Assembly (NCBI GenBank): GCA_934489015.1
Contig: CAKSSN010000009.1
Coordinates: 1-64,000, forward strand
Reading direction: 5' to 3'
Length of the DNA: 64,000 nucleotides
Source: an uncultured Clostridia bacterium
GTDB taxonomy: Bacteria > Bacillota > Clostridia > UBA1381
The notes under the pieces are model-generated. The model was not told the origin of the DNA. It saw only the letters and a program-made list of their open reading frames with translations, and ran no database searches. A program made the translations under genes and the position numbers. This document shows positions 39,325 to 48,804 of the stretch, piece by piece; positions within the stretch are counted from its first letter, which is position 1; the number at the start of each line of letters is the position of its first letter.

Positions 39325-42114
39325 ATGCTACCAACAAAAAAATATTTGGATTTTATGAAAGGCAAGGCTTACGAAAATCTGTCAAAATCATTATATAGTG
39401 AAGCAGGGAAAAATAAAATTATATCATCTTTGGGGGCTGTAGGTTTGGGTCTTACGAGCGGCTATGAGACTTTAACCAATACGGTGGCAAACAGAGTTGC
39501 AAGGGATATTGTAAGCCGTATGCAGCGCGGGGAGCGGCCGAGCGCGGAAGACTTCGGAAATTTATACAGTGCTATGAAGCAGGAAGGCGTTCACATTGAC
39601 GAAAAGGCGGCAAACAGCGACAAGGTAAACAATGTATATAAGAAGCAAGGCGGCGGAGTTGCCATGACAACAGCGACTGCAAAGCTTTCAAATGCGGAAT
39701 ATACAATGCTTGACGAGCTGGGAAAGGCTATGAAAAAGCATATTATTGTAAAGGACTTTATAGGCAACGGCAAGGGAAAGGTTGACGCTGCAAACGGCTT
39801 TTATGATCCGAGCGACCCGGACACGATTTATATCAGCGCGCACTCCGAACGTCCGCTTTATCAGATTGCAAAGCATGAGGTTGTACACTCTTTTTCAAAC
39901 ACGCTTGCAGGCGCGGCATATATTAACAGAGTCGCTGCCGATTTTAAAGAATTAAATCCCGGAGCGTACAGAAAAACAGTTGAAAAAATCAAGGCGAATT
40001 ATGAAAACGCGGGCTTTAAAGTGCCGAGCGAGAAATTTATTAAAGAAGAAATCGCGGCAGACGCTTCTTGGAAAATGCTCAACAGATACGGCGAGGTTTA
40101 CCAAATTGCAAAGGATAAGCCCGGACTTGCAAAAATGATTTACGGCGCGTATATTGATATTGCAAATAAGATGAACGGCGTGTATAAAGCAGCTCCCGGC
40201 GAGATTGGGAAGCTTTATGATACGATGGCGGCTGATGAGGTTAATGCTGTTATTGAAAATTTCCATAACGCACTGGGGGAAAAGGCTAAGGATATTGAGC
40301 CGAGTTATGTCGGATATTCAATAAAGCATACTGTTGATAATGAGCCTGTTGTTGCGATAACAGAGGATATTTTAAAAGATGTGCCAAAAGAGCAGTGGGG
40401 AAAGGCTGCAATGTCAGAACTGCGCAAATTTTCTGAGGGTATACAGGTCGGAAATGATGTTATAAAAGTGAATAGAAAATCCCGAAGAGAATACGCAAAT
40501 TCTGGTTACAGCAAATTTCTTTTCAGAAAAAACTCAAATTTGTATAGGGATAAAATGAACACTTCTCTTAATCTTGATGAGGTCTTAAGATCGGCAAATA
40601 ATTTCAAAACTCAGGACTTGAAACACGAAAGAAATGACTCTTTCAAGAAATTTCAACATGGAGATATTTTACTTGAAATAGGTGGAAATAAGTATAAGGC
40701 TGATGTTGTTATTGGAATTACCGCTCAGAACGAAAAGGTTTTTTATGATATAGTTGATATAGCCCAAAACGATTTTACATTAAAAAATCAGTCAGGCGCT
40801 AACGGGCAAGCTGAAAATCAGCCACCCATCAGATCAAACCTGACCGATATTAATAATATATCACAAGACGGCGAAAATGTCAACACTTTTTCGGAAAATA
40901 ATCTTGAAAATCCTGCAAAAAACGAAAAAAGCAACGAAAATATCAACATTTCTTTAGAGAATAATTCCGAAAATCCCGTAAGAAGAATAATAGACGATAC
41001 AAAAACGCCTGCATTTAAACGTTGGTTTGGCGACTGGCAGAACGACCCGAAACACGCGAGCAAGGTTGTTAATGAGGATGGGACTCCGAAAGTTGTTCAT
41101 CATGGTACAAGTCACGGCGGATTTAATTTTTTTGCTATTTATTCCGGTAATTTCGGACTTTTCGGGCGCGGAGCGTACTTTACGGAAAATCCGCAGGTAG
41201 CAGAAGAATATACCAACAAAGGAAACGGCAATAACAAGCAAGTATATGATTGCTATTTGAACATCAGAAATCCTATGGATATGGATGCAGAGGCAGACAT
41301 CGGAGCATGGAAAAAGGCACTGCGTGATATGGATAATGATGAAATTGATGTGGATTTTAGCAATGTAAAAACAAACGAGGACGCTTTCAGAGCTTTGGTT
41401 GATGAACTGAGCTATAATATGTATTACAGGGATCAGGCATATGACTTTGTTGAGAGTGTATTCTCGCGTCTTAATATTGACGGAATAACACACATAGGCG
41501 GCGGACGGAGAAAAGACTCAAAAGTAAGACACAGGGTTTGGATTGCTTTTTATCCGTATCAAATTAAATCTGTTGATAATATCGGGACGTACGACGACTG
41601 GGATGACAATATATATTATTCTCCAAAAGACTCAGACAAATACGAACGCGCGGCAAGAGAAATTTACGAAAAGCTTAAAAGTGGTGAAAAAATTGATTTT
41701 TCGGACGAAACGAACAGCTTCACAGCAGACGAGTGGCAGAAAATAGGGGATATTGTAAACGGATATTATGCAAATGAAAACCCGAACGCTACGGAAGAGC
41801 AGAAAAGGGATTTTGACGGGAGATATTCGGACGTATATAAAAACTCCATGCACAAGGAACACTGGAACGAGAACACGCAAAAGGAAGCGGACAGACGGGC
41901 AGAGGAGTTTATTTACGAAAAAATCACAAACAAGGAGACGTATGAAAATGCTGACAAAAAAGTACAAGACATGGGTGTTGACAGATCGTACCTTGATATT
42001 ATGGAGCGCGCAAACACAAACAGAGAGTTTACTGCTGACGACGCGGCGCAGGTTTTGAATACGATGTCACTTTTGCAAAACGAGGGCAGAGTACTTGTAT
42101 ATTACCGTGCTTAA
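39325..42114 (+). CDS. Orphan polyvalent protein with metallopeptidase-like and ADP-ribosyltransferase-like domains
   Basis: A 929-residue multidomain protein of the type encoded by phages and conjugative elements. An HEVVH motif (184-188) marks a zinc-peptidase-like region. Residues about 355-480 resemble an LPD-type associated domain (KADVVIGI, KVFYDIVDI). From about 545 there is an ADP-ribosyltransferase-like fold: RWFGDW, VVHHGTS (His about 592) and GRGAYFTENP (Tyr about 617), then a D/E/K-rich helical tail. No ribosome site is visible before the ATG and the C-terminus ends abruptly, so this is probably a fragment of a larger protein. No phage or transfer genes are nearby. Confidence 0.65.
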   Translation: MLPTKKYLDFMKGKAYENLSKSLYSEAGKNKIISSLGAVGLGLTSGYETLTNTVANRVARDIVSRMQRGERPSAEDFGNLYSAMKQEGVHIDEKAANSDKVNNVYKKQGGGVAMTTATAKLSNAEYTMLDELGKAMKKHIIVKDFIGNGKGKVDAANGFYDPSDPDTIYISAHSERPLYQIAKHEVVHSFSNTLAGAAYINRVAADFKELNPGAYRKTVEKIKANYENAGFKVPSEKFIKEEIAADASWKMLNRYGEVYQIAKDKPGLAKMIYGAYIDIANKMNGVYKAAPGEIGKLYDTMAADEVNAVIENFHNALGEKAKDIEPSYVGYSIKHTVDNEPVVAITEDILKDVPKEQWGKAAMSELRKFSEGIQVGNDVIKVNRKSRREYANSGYSKFLFRKNSNLYRDKMNTSLNLDEVLRSANNFKTQDLKHERNDSFKKFQHGDILLEIGGNKYKADVVIGITAQNEKVFYDIVDIAQNDFTLKNQSGANGQAENQPPIRSNLTDINNISQDGENVNTFSENNLENPAKNEKSNENINISLENNSENPVRRIIDDTKTPAFKRWFGDWQNDPKHASKVVNEDGTPKVVHHGTSHGGFNFFAIYSGNFGLFGRGAYFTENPQVAEEYTNKGNGNNKQVYDCYLNIRNPMDMDAEADIGAWKKALRDMDNDEIDVDFSNVKTNEDAFRALVDELSYNMYYRDQAYDFVESVFSRLNIDGITHIGGGRRKDSKVRHRVWIAFYPYQIKSVDNIGTYDDWDDNIYYSPKDSDKYERAAREIYEKLKSGEKIDFSDETNSFTADEWQKIGDIVNGYYANENPNATEEQKRDFDGRYSDVYKNSMHKEHWNENTQKEADRRAEEFIYEKITNKETYENADKKVQDMGVDRSYLDIMERANTNREFTADDAAQVLNTMSLLQNEGRVLVYYRA

Positions 42115-42173
42115 TGCTACACACTTTAACGCCCGAAAAACCGCATAAATGTGTGAGTATGGGGAACTTTATT

Positions 42174-42229
42174 TTAACATACATTTAACATGAATTTGCT
42201 TTCGGAATTAACATACAGCGCGTTATAAT
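42174..42229 (+). promoter_or_regulatory. PhoP-type box and promoter of the pst operon
   Basis: TTAACA occurs at 42174-42179 and 42185-42190, a degenerate copy TTGCTT at 42196-42201, and TTAACA at 42208-42213, an 11-bp period (last copy shifted by 1). The -10 TATAAT is at 42224-42229 and there is no good -35. This is the known layout of PhoP-activated promoters in Firmicutes. Confidence 0.8.
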
Positions 42230-42287
42230 ATGCTTGTAACAAACAAATCATATAAATATTTTAAAAATTTTGGGAGAGTGATTTATC

Positions 42288-43133
42288 ATGAAAAAAATCA
42301 TATCGGCAATTTTATCAGCAGTTCTTTTAACGGCATTTGCAGGCTGCTCGCAAAGCACGGACAGCGCTCAGACGGAAGTACCTTCGGAGGCATCAGCTTC
42401 GCAAAGCACAGTTTCAACAGACGGCTCAACATCAATGGAAAAGGTTATAGGCTACCTCAGCGAGAGCTACATGGAGGGAAATAAAAATGTTAAGGTAACA
42501 TATAATCCCACAGGTTCGGGAGCCGGTATTCAGGCGGTAAGCGAGGGCAGATGCGATATAGGACTTTCAAGCCGTGACCTTAAGGATGATGAAAAGACAA
42601 CTCTTGATCAGACCGTTGTTGCAATAGACGGTATTGCAATAGTAGTTAATCCGTCAAACACGGCGTCAAATTTGTCAGTTCAGCAGCTTGCGGACATTTA
42701 TACCGGCGAAATTACAAACTGGAGTCAGGTAGGCGGAGATGATTTGCCTATAGTATTAATAGGAAGAGAAGCAGCTTCGGGAACGCGTGACGGCTTTGAG
42801 TCAATAACAGACACAAAGGATAAATGCAAATATAATCAGGAGCTTACGTCAACGGGTGATGTTATTCAAACCGTATCGGGCAACCCGAATGCAATAGGCT
42901 ATGCTTCGCTTGCTGCTGTAAAAGACAGCGTTAAGGTATTGAGCGTTGATAATGTAATGCCTTCAAAACAGACAATTCAGGACGGAAGCTACAAGGTTCA
43001 GAGAGATTTTGTTCTTGTAACAAAGAAAGATAAAAAGCTTGGCGATGAGGCACAGAAATTCTTCGATTTTGCTACCAGTGCCGCAGCTGACGATCTGATT
43101 GAAAAAGCAGGTGCAATTCCTGTTATAAGATAA
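42288..43133 (+). CDS. pstS: Phosphate ABC transporter, substrate-binding lipoprotein PstS
   Basis: A 281-residue lipoprotein that captures phosphate outside the membrane. The signal peptide ends in a lipobox-type AFAGC with Cys20. The Pst motif STDGSTSMEKVIGYL near residue 45, the TGSGAGI phosphate loop and SGTRDGFE are typical. Two-lobed fold, normal length. It is the first gene of pstSCAB-phoU, behind the Pho box. Its stop codon shares a base with the pstC start (TAATG). Confidence 0.95.
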   Translation: MKKIISAILSAVLLTAFAGCSQSTDSAQTEVPSEASASQSTVSTDGSTSMEKVIGYLSESYMEGNKNVKVTYNPTGSGAGIQAVSEGRCDIGLSSRDLKDDEKTTLDQTVVAIDGIAIVVNPSNTASNLSVQQLADIYTGEITNWSQVGGDDLPIVLIGREAASGTRDGFESITDTKDKCKYNQELTSTGDVIQTVSGNPNAIGYASLAAVKDSVKVLSVDNVMPSKQTIQDGSYKVQRDFVLVTKKDKKLGDEAQKFFDFATSAAADDLIEKAGAIPVIR

Positions 43134-43984
43134 TGCATAAAACAACTGAAAATGCAATGCGTGCGCTGTTTACCATCTGCGGTTTTGCGGCGCTTGCATT
43201 TGTAATAGTTATAACGGCATTTTTGCTCGTGTCGGGTGTACCGGCAATTAAGGAAATAGGCGTTTTTAAATTTTTGCTCGGCGAGGTATGGAAGCCTACC
43301 GCAGCAGAAGCAAGCTACGGAATACTGCCTTTTATATTAAGCTCGGTTTTCGGAACGTTCGGCGCTATTTTAATCGGCGTTCCGATAGGGCTTATGTGTG
43401 CAATTTACGTGTCGGAGTTTGCGCCCAAGAGCGTCAGCCGCATAATTGTTTCGGCAACGGAGCTGCTTGCAGGAATACCGTCCGTTGTTTACGGACTTGT
43501 CGGAATGATAATAATTGTACCGCTTGTGAGAAATACATTTTCACTGCCCGACGGAGCAAATCTTCTTTCGGCGATTATAGTTTTATCCGTTATGATTTTG
43601 CCGTCCGTTATAAGCGTTTCGCAGACTGCAATTAAGGCTGTTCCGAAAGAATATATGGAAGGCTCTCTTGCTCTTGGCGCAACAAAAACGGAAACGGTTT
43701 TTAAGGTTATTGTTCCGGCGGCAAAAAGCGGAATACTAACATCTGTCGTTCTCGGCATAGGAAGAGCGATAGGCGAGGCAATGGCGGTTATGATGGTTTC
43801 TGGAAATGCCCCTAATATGCCGGGAATATTTAAAAGCGTAAGGTTTCTTACAACGGCGGTTGCGTCGGAAATGTCATATTCGTCGGGACTTCAGAGAAAA
43901 GCGCTGTTTTCAATAGCTCTTGTACTTTTTGTATTTATTCTTATAATAAATATTATACTTAATCTTATAAAGAAAAAGCGCTGA
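43133..43984 (+). CDS. pstC: Phosphate ABC transporter permease PstC
   Basis: A 283-residue inner-membrane permease with about six transmembrane helices. The ABC-coupling EAA-type loop is near ALGATKTETVFKVIVPAAKSGI (seen as KTETVFKVIVPA). The VPIGLMCAIYVSEFA and GIPSVVYGLVG segments are diagnostic. It pairs with PstA and is translated directly after pstS with a one-base overlap. Confidence 0.95.
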   Translation: MHKTTENAMRALFTICGFAALAFVIVITAFLLVSGVPAIKEIGVFKFLLGEVWKPTAAEASYGILPFILSSVFGTFGAILIGVPIGLMCAIYVSEFAPKSVSRIIVSATELLAGIPSVVYGLVGMIIIVPLVRNTFSLPDGANLLSAIIVLSVMILPSVISVSQTAIKAVPKEYMEGSLALGATKTETVFKVIVPAAKSGILTSVVLGIGRAIGEAMAVMMVSGNAPNMPGIFKSVRFLTTAVASEMSYSSGLQRKALFSIALVLFVFILIINIILNLIKKKR

Positions 43985-44004
43985 ACACGGAGGGAAAATG
44001 CAAT

Positions 44005-44856
44005 ATGTTTAAAAGAAAAATAAAGGATTTCCTTATTAATGCGCTTATGTATGCCGCAACGGGTGCAATTTTGCTTCTTCTTGTATTTTTAATAGGATAT
44101 ATTTTATACAGAGGTCTCGGAAATATTTCCTGGAAGCTTCTTACGACAAAGCCGAGCCTTATACGTGAAACGGTAGGAATACTTCCGAACATATTAAACA
44201 CCGTATACATAATTATTATGACGCTTATTGTCGTTCTTCCGCTCGGAGTCGGCGCTGCGGTTTATCTTAATGAATACGCAAAAAACAAGCGGCTTGTAAA
44301 CCTTGTCGAGCTTGCAACGGAAACGCTTGCCGGAATACCGTCAATCATTTACGGGCTTGTCGGAATGCTTATTTTTGTGCAGCTGTTTTCTTTTGGCACA
44401 AGCCTTATAGCCGGCTCGATGACGCTTGTTATAATGACTCTTCCCACAATAATCAGAACAGTGCAGGAAAGCCTTAAAACCGTGCCAGACAGCTACCGTG
44501 AGGGCGCGCTTGCGCTCGGCAGCGGAAAATGGAGAATGATAAGAACAGTCGTTTTGCCGTCTGCCGTAAACGGAATTGTAACAGGGTGCATTTTGTCTGT
44601 CGGCAGGATTGTCGGAGAAAGCGCCGCGCTTTTGTTTACAGCCGGCATGGCAAACGAAATAATAACATTTTTCAAAGCGCCGCTGCCAAATCAGGCAGGC
44701 TCAACGCTGACCGTCGCGCTTTATATGTATGCAAAGGAGCGCGGAGATTTTGATATAGCTTTTGCGATAGCCGTTATACTTTTGGTTTTGACGTTTATCA
44801 TAAATGCTTTATCGAGTATGGCTGCCAGAGCGCTCGGAGATGGGAGGAAAAAATAA
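44005..44856 (+). CDS. pstA: Phosphate ABC transporter permease PstA
   Basis: A 283-residue permease partner of PstC. GVGAAVYLNEYAKN, LAGIPSIIYGLVGM and the coupling loop ALGSGKWRMIRTVVLPSA are clear. The stop codon overlaps the pstB start (TAATG). Confidence 0.95.
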   Translation: MFKRKIKDFLINALMYAATGAILLLLVFLIGYILYRGLGNISWKLLTTKPSLIRETVGILPNILNTVYIIIMTLIVVLPLGVGAAVYLNEYAKNKRLVNLVELATETLAGIPSIIYGLVGMLIFVQLFSFGTSLIAGSMTLVIMTLPTIIRTVQESLKTVPDSYREGALALGSGKWRMIRTVVLPSAVNGIVTGCILSVGRIVGESAALLFTAGMANEIITFFKAPLPNQAGSTLTVALYMYAKERGDFDIAFAIAVILLVLTFIINALSSMAARALGDGRKK

Positions 44857-45608
44857 TGAGTGAAATAATAAAGGCACATGATCTTAATTTATGGTATGAT
44901 AAAAATCATGCTCTTCACAACATAAATATCGAAATTCCTCAAAATCGCATAACAGCGCTTATAGGTCCGTCGGGATGCGGAAAATCAACGTTTCTTAAAA
45001 CGCTCAACCGTATGAATGATCTTGTTGAGGGCTGTCGGATAGAGGGCAAGGTTATGCTTGACGGCACGGACATATATAAGGATATTGACGTTACGGAGCT
45101 TAGAAAGCGCGTAGGCATGGTGTTTCAGAAGCCAAATCCGTTTCCTATGAGCATTTATGACAATATTGCATACGGACCGAGAATACACGGCATTAAATCA
45201 AGAATAGAGCTTGACGAAATAGTTGAGCAGTCGCTCAGGCGCGCGGCTATATGGGATGAGTGTAAGGACAGACTTAAAAAAAGTGCGCTTTCAATGAGCG
45301 GCGGTCAGCAGCAGAGATTATGTATAGCGCGGGCGCTGGCGGTAGAGCCGGAAATTTTGCTTATGGACGAGCCGACAAGTGCGCTTGACCCTATTTCAAC
45401 ATCAAAAATTGAGGATCTTGCGCTTGAGCTGCGCGAAAAATATACTATAGTAATGGTTACTCATAATATGCAGCAGTCGGCGCGTATAGCGGATAAAACG
45501 GCATTTTTTCTGCTCGGCGAAATTGTTGAGTTTGACTCTACCGAAAAAATGTTTTCATCACCTGCCGATAAGAGAACAGAGGACTATATTACAGGGAGGT
45601 TTGGATAA
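44856..45608 (+). CDS. pstB: Phosphate ABC transporter ATPase PstB
   Basis: A 250-residue cytosolic ATPase. Walker A is GPSGCGKSTFLKTLNRMNDL (around 36), the ABC signature is LSMSGGQQQRLCIARAL, and Walker B is ILLMDEPTSALD. The CRIEGKVMLDGTDIY segment is characteristic of PstB. Full length; overlaps phoU by one base. Confidence 0.97.
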   Translation: MSEIIKAHDLNLWYDKNHALHNINIEIPQNRITALIGPSGCGKSTFLKTLNRMNDLVEGCRIEGKVMLDGTDIYKDIDVTELRKRVGMVFQKPNPFPMSIYDNIAYGPRIHGIKSRIELDEIVEQSLRRAAIWDECKDRLKKSALSMSGGQQQRLCIARALAVEPEILLMDEPTSALDPISTSKIEDLALELREKYTIVMVTHNMQQSARIADKTAFFLLGEIVEFDSTEKMFSSPADKRTEDYITGRFG

Positions 45609-46267
45609 TGAGAAACCGTTTGGACGAACAGCTTTCGCAGCTTAATTCCGAGCTGATTATTATGGGCGCGCTGTGCGAGGAAGCAATTTCGGCAGCCGCA
45701 AAATATCTGATAGAGGGTAATGAGTCGCTGAAAGAAACGGTGTTTGACGCGGATAAGCAGATAGACCAAAAAGAAAGAGATATTGAAAATCTGTGCATGA
45801 AGCTTCTTCTTCGTCAGCAGCCCGTTGCAAGCGATTTAAGGATAGTTTCATCTGCGCTTAAAATGATTTCGGATATGGAGAGAATAGGCGATCAGGCGTC
45901 GGATATTGCGGAAATGGTTGTGTTTGTGAGCAAAAGTAATATATTAAGCACCGTTCACATTGCCGATATGGCGCGGACAACAATTAAAATGGTAACCGAC
46001 AGCATAGACTCATTTGTTAAAAAGGATCTTGATATTGCATATTCGGTTTTGAAGTGCGACGATAATGTTGACAATTTGTTTCTTAAGGTAAAGGGAGAGC
46101 TTATTTCAAGCGTAAAGGAAGAGTCCGATACAAATGCGGAGGCGCTCATAGATTTGCTCATGATAGCAAAATATTTTGAGCGCATAGGCGACCATGCCGA
46201 AAATATAGCCGAGTGGGTTATTTATTCAATAACTGGAAAGCACAAAAACTATATTGACGAAAAATAG
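45608..46267 (+). CDS. phoU: Phosphate signalling protein PhoU
   Basis: A 219-residue all-helical protein with two tandem PhoU three-helix repeats, each with the metal-binding E/D-x-x-D pattern (MERIGDQASDIAEM and FERIGDHAENIAEW). It links PstB activity to the PhoR kinase and keeps the Pho response off when phosphate is plentiful. Last gene of the pst operon; the phoPR promoter starts inside its 3' end. Confidence 0.95.
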   Translation: MRNRLDEQLSQLNSELIIMGALCEEAISAAAKYLIEGNESLKETVFDADKQIDQKERDIENLCMKLLLRQQPVASDLRIVSSALKMISDMERIGDQASDIAEMVVFVSKSNILSTVHIADMARTTIKMVTDSIDSFVKKDLDIAYSVLKCDDNVDNLFLKVKGELISSVKEESDTNAEALIDLLMIAKYFERIGDHAENIAEWVIYSITGKHKNYIDEK

Positions 46268-46282
46268 GTTTAGTGATATAAT
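46254..46282 (+). promoter_or_regulatory. Separate promoter for phoPR
   Basis: TTGACG (46254-46259), 17-bp spacer, TATAAT (46277-46282), overlapping the phoU stop. It would give basal, PhoP-independent expression of the regulator pair. Confidence 0.6.
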
Positions 46283-46319
46283 AAACATATAAATTGGTTA
46301 TATTCGGAGGAAGCCTGTT

Positions 46320-47000
46320 ATGATTTATATTGTTGAGGACGATGATAATATAAGAAAGCTGATAAGCTATGCTCTTGCAAAGGAGGGCTATGAGGTTAAA
46401 GGCTTTCCGTGCGCGGCTGAATTTTGGCGCGAAATTTTAAAGGAGCTGCCGGAGCTTGTAATGCTTGATATAATGCTGCCTGAGGAGGACGGATTATCAA
46501 TACTTAAAAAGCTGCGCTCGGCAGAAAGTTCAAAGGATATTCCGGTTATAATGGTGAGCGCAAAGGACAGCGAGTTTGATAAGGTATGCGGTCTGGATAT
46601 GGGTGCGGATGATTATATCGCAAAGCCGTTCGGCATGACGGAGCTTACCGCGAGAGTGAGGGCGGTTATGCGCCGAAGCGGCGCGCATAAGCAAAGCAGC
46701 GGAGAATACAGCGCCGGGCCTATCTATATGAACACGAAGAAGCACATAGTAAGCGTCGGCGGAAAGGAAATTGATTTATCATATAAGGAATATTCGCTTC
46801 TTGCAGAGCTTCTTGCGGAAAAGGGAAACGCCGTTAGCCGTGACCGCCTTTTAACTAAGGTTTGGGGCGAGTTTTATGATGAGTCGAGAACGCTCGATGT
46901 ACATATAAGAAAGCTCAGAGTAAAGCTCGGCGATGCCGGAGCAACGATAAAAACCGTAAAGAATGTCGGATATAAAATCGGAGGAGATACAAATGACTGA
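46320..47000 (+). CDS. phoP: Phosphate response regulator, OmpR/PhoB family
   Basis: A 226-residue response regulator. The receiver has acidic residues E6-D7-D8 and phospho-acceptor Asp50 in MLDIMLPEEDG, plus the conserved Lys in AKPFGMTEL. The C-terminal winged helix (about 130-226) includes SYKEYSLLAELLAEKGNAVSR and ESRTLDVHIRKLRVKLG. Position after phoU and before a PhoR-like kinase identifies it as PhoP/PhoB. It likely binds the box at 42174-42213. Confidence 0.92.
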   Translation: MIYIVEDDDNIRKLISYALAKEGYEVKGFPCAAEFWREILKELPELVMLDIMLPEEDGLSILKKLRSAESSKDIPVIMVSAKDSEFDKVCGLDMGADDYIAKPFGMTELTARVRAVMRRSGAHKQSSGEYSAGPIYMNTKKHIVSVGGKEIDLSYKEYSLLAELLAEKGNAVSRDRLLTKVWGEFYDESRTLDVHIRKLRVKLGDAGATIKTVKNVGYKIGGDTND

Positions 47001-48645
47001 TAAAATATTCAGGCTTACATTTTTGTCGTCAGTTTTATCGCTGCTTTTTTGTCTTGTTCTTATTCTCGGAGTCCTTTTCGGATTTTTTGAAAATCAGATA
47101 AAAAAGGAGCTTGCAAGCGAGGCGGATTATATTTCATACGCTGTTGAGGAGGACGGCGGAAATTCGTTTTTTCAAAATTTTAAATCCGATGAGCGCAGGG
47201 TAACACTCATAGCCGAAAACGGAGATGTAATACATGATACCGGTGCTGACGAAACAAAAATGGATAACCATGCGGACAGAGAGGAGTTTCGTGACGCTGA
47301 AAAATACGGCACCGGCATGAGCTTCCGCTATTCCGATACGCTTACGAAAAAGACCTTTTACTATGCAAAAAGGCTTTCCGGCGGAGAGGTTTTAAGGGTT
47401 TCAACAACGCAGTATACTGTCGTTTCAATTCTTTTGGGACTGCTTCAGCCCATTGCATTTATGGTGCTTTTGGCGCTTGTGCTTTCAATTTTTCTTGCTT
47501 CAAAAACCGCAAAAAGCTTTGTTCGTCCGATTAACTCAATTGATTTGGATAACCCTGAAGAATGTGAAACGTATGAAGAGCTTTCGCCGCTTCTTAAAAA
47601 AATAATAAATCAGAATAAAACAATAAAAAATCAGCTTGACAGCGCGCGGCGGCATCAGGAGGAGTTTAAGCTTATCACGGAGAATATGAGCGAGGGACTG
47701 ATTGTGATAGACAAGAGCGAAAGGGTGCTGTCGCATAACAGCGCGGCGCTTAAGCTTTTGCAGACGGATAAATTTGATGATGCGAACGTGCTTACAATAG
47801 ATCGTTCAAGGGAATTTCGGCGCGCCGTTTCGCAGGCGCTCGGCGGAGAATGCTATGAGGAAACGGTGGCGCGCGGTGAAAAGACAAATAATATTATTTC
47901 GAGCCCGGTTTATGATAAAGGAAAAATTATCGGCGCTGTTATTATGATAGTTGACGTTACGGAAAGTGCGCGCAGAGAAGCAATCAGACGTGAATTTACG
48001 GCAAACGTGTCGCACGAGCTTAAAACGCCGCTGACCTCCATTTCAGGTTTTGCGGAGCTGATGATGAACGGAGGCGTTGATGAAAAGACGGTTTCCGATT
48101 TTTCAAAATCAATATATACCGAAGCGCAGCGGCTTATAACGCTTGTAAGCGATATAATAAAAATTTCGGAGCTTGATGAAAAAAGTGAGCAGTTTGTAAG
48201 CGAGAGCGTCGATTTATATGATATGGCAAATGAGATTTTAAACAGACTTGAGCCTGCGGCGGAGAAAAAGAATATAGATCTGAAGCTTGAGGGAGAGTAT
48301 ATAACCGTAAACGGCGTTCGGCAAATTCTCGATGAAATGATTTTTAATCTTTGTGATAATGCGATAAAGTATAACAATAACGGTGGAAGCGTTACTGTTT
48401 TGCTGTCGTATACAAACGGCCGCCCGACAGTTACCGTAAAGGATACCGGAATAGGTATCGCGCAGGACAAAATCAGCAGAATTTTTGAGAGGTTTTACAG
48501 AGTCGATAAAAGCCGCTCGAAATCAGAGGGCGGAACAGGACTCGGACTTTCAATAGTAAAGCATGGAGCTATGTATCATAATGCGGATATTTTCGTAAAA
48601 AGCACACTCGGAGTCGGAACGGAAATATCAATTGTATTTAAGTAA
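46993..48645 (+). CDS. phoR: Phosphate-sensing histidine kinase PhoR
   Basis: A 550-residue membrane kinase. Two transmembrane helices (about 10-32 and 145-170) flank an extracellular sensor; a PAS-like domain (225-325) precedes the HisKA H-box ANVSHELKTPLTS with His341, followed by N-box NLCDNAIKYNNNGG and G-boxes DTGIGI and GGTGLGLSIVKH. I start at 46993, with GGAGGAG 6 nt upstream, giving an 8-bp overlap with phoP. Full length. Confidence 0.93.
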   Translation: MTDKIFRLTFLSSVLSLLFCLVLILGVLFGFFENQIKKELASEADYISYAVEEDGGNSFFQNFKSDERRVTLIAENGDVIHDTGADETKMDNHADREEFRDAEKYGTGMSFRYSDTLTKKTFYYAKRLSGGEVLRVSTTQYTVVSILLGLLQPIAFMVLLALVLSIFLASKTAKSFVRPINSIDLDNPEECETYEELSPLLKKIINQNKTIKNQLDSARRHQEEFKLITENMSEGLIVIDKSERVLSHNSAALKLLQTDKFDDANVLTIDRSREFRRAVSQALGGECYEETVARGEKTNNIISSPVYDKGKIIGAVIMIVDVTESARREAIRREFTANVSHELKTPLTSISGFAELMMNGGVDEKTVSDFSKSIYTEAQRLITLVSDIIKISELDEKSEQFVSESVDLYDMANEILNRLEPAAEKKNIDLKLEGEYITVNGVRQILDEMIFNLCDNAIKYNNNGGSVTVLLSYTNGRPTVTVKDTGIGIAQDKISRIFERFYRVDKSRSKSEGGTGLGLSIVKHGAMYHNADIFVKSTLGVGTEISIVFK

Positions 48646-48664
48646 AAAAATAGGTTTATGGGGT

Positions 48665-48708
48665 ATGAATAATGCGGATATTGTCTGCATTGTTCATGCT
48701 CTTTTTTT
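48665..48708 (+). terminator. Terminator of phoPR
   Basis: Eleven-bp stem ATGAATAATGC / GCATTGTTCAT (one G-T pair), 11-nt loop, then GCTCTTTTTTT. Confidence 0.75.
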
Positions 48709-48804
48709 ATGTCCTGATTTAAATTATGCACCGATTAATACCGCAAAGACGGCAGATATGGTATAATTACTCCGTATCGCATAATTGTTAGGGGGCGAAA
48801 AAAT

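Noticed and set aside
46260..46272. AAAAATAGGTTTA, similar to part of the second inverton's repeat
   Set aside because: It forms the spacer of the phoPR promoter and matches only the A-rich and TAGGTTTA part; no sign of recombination-site structure.
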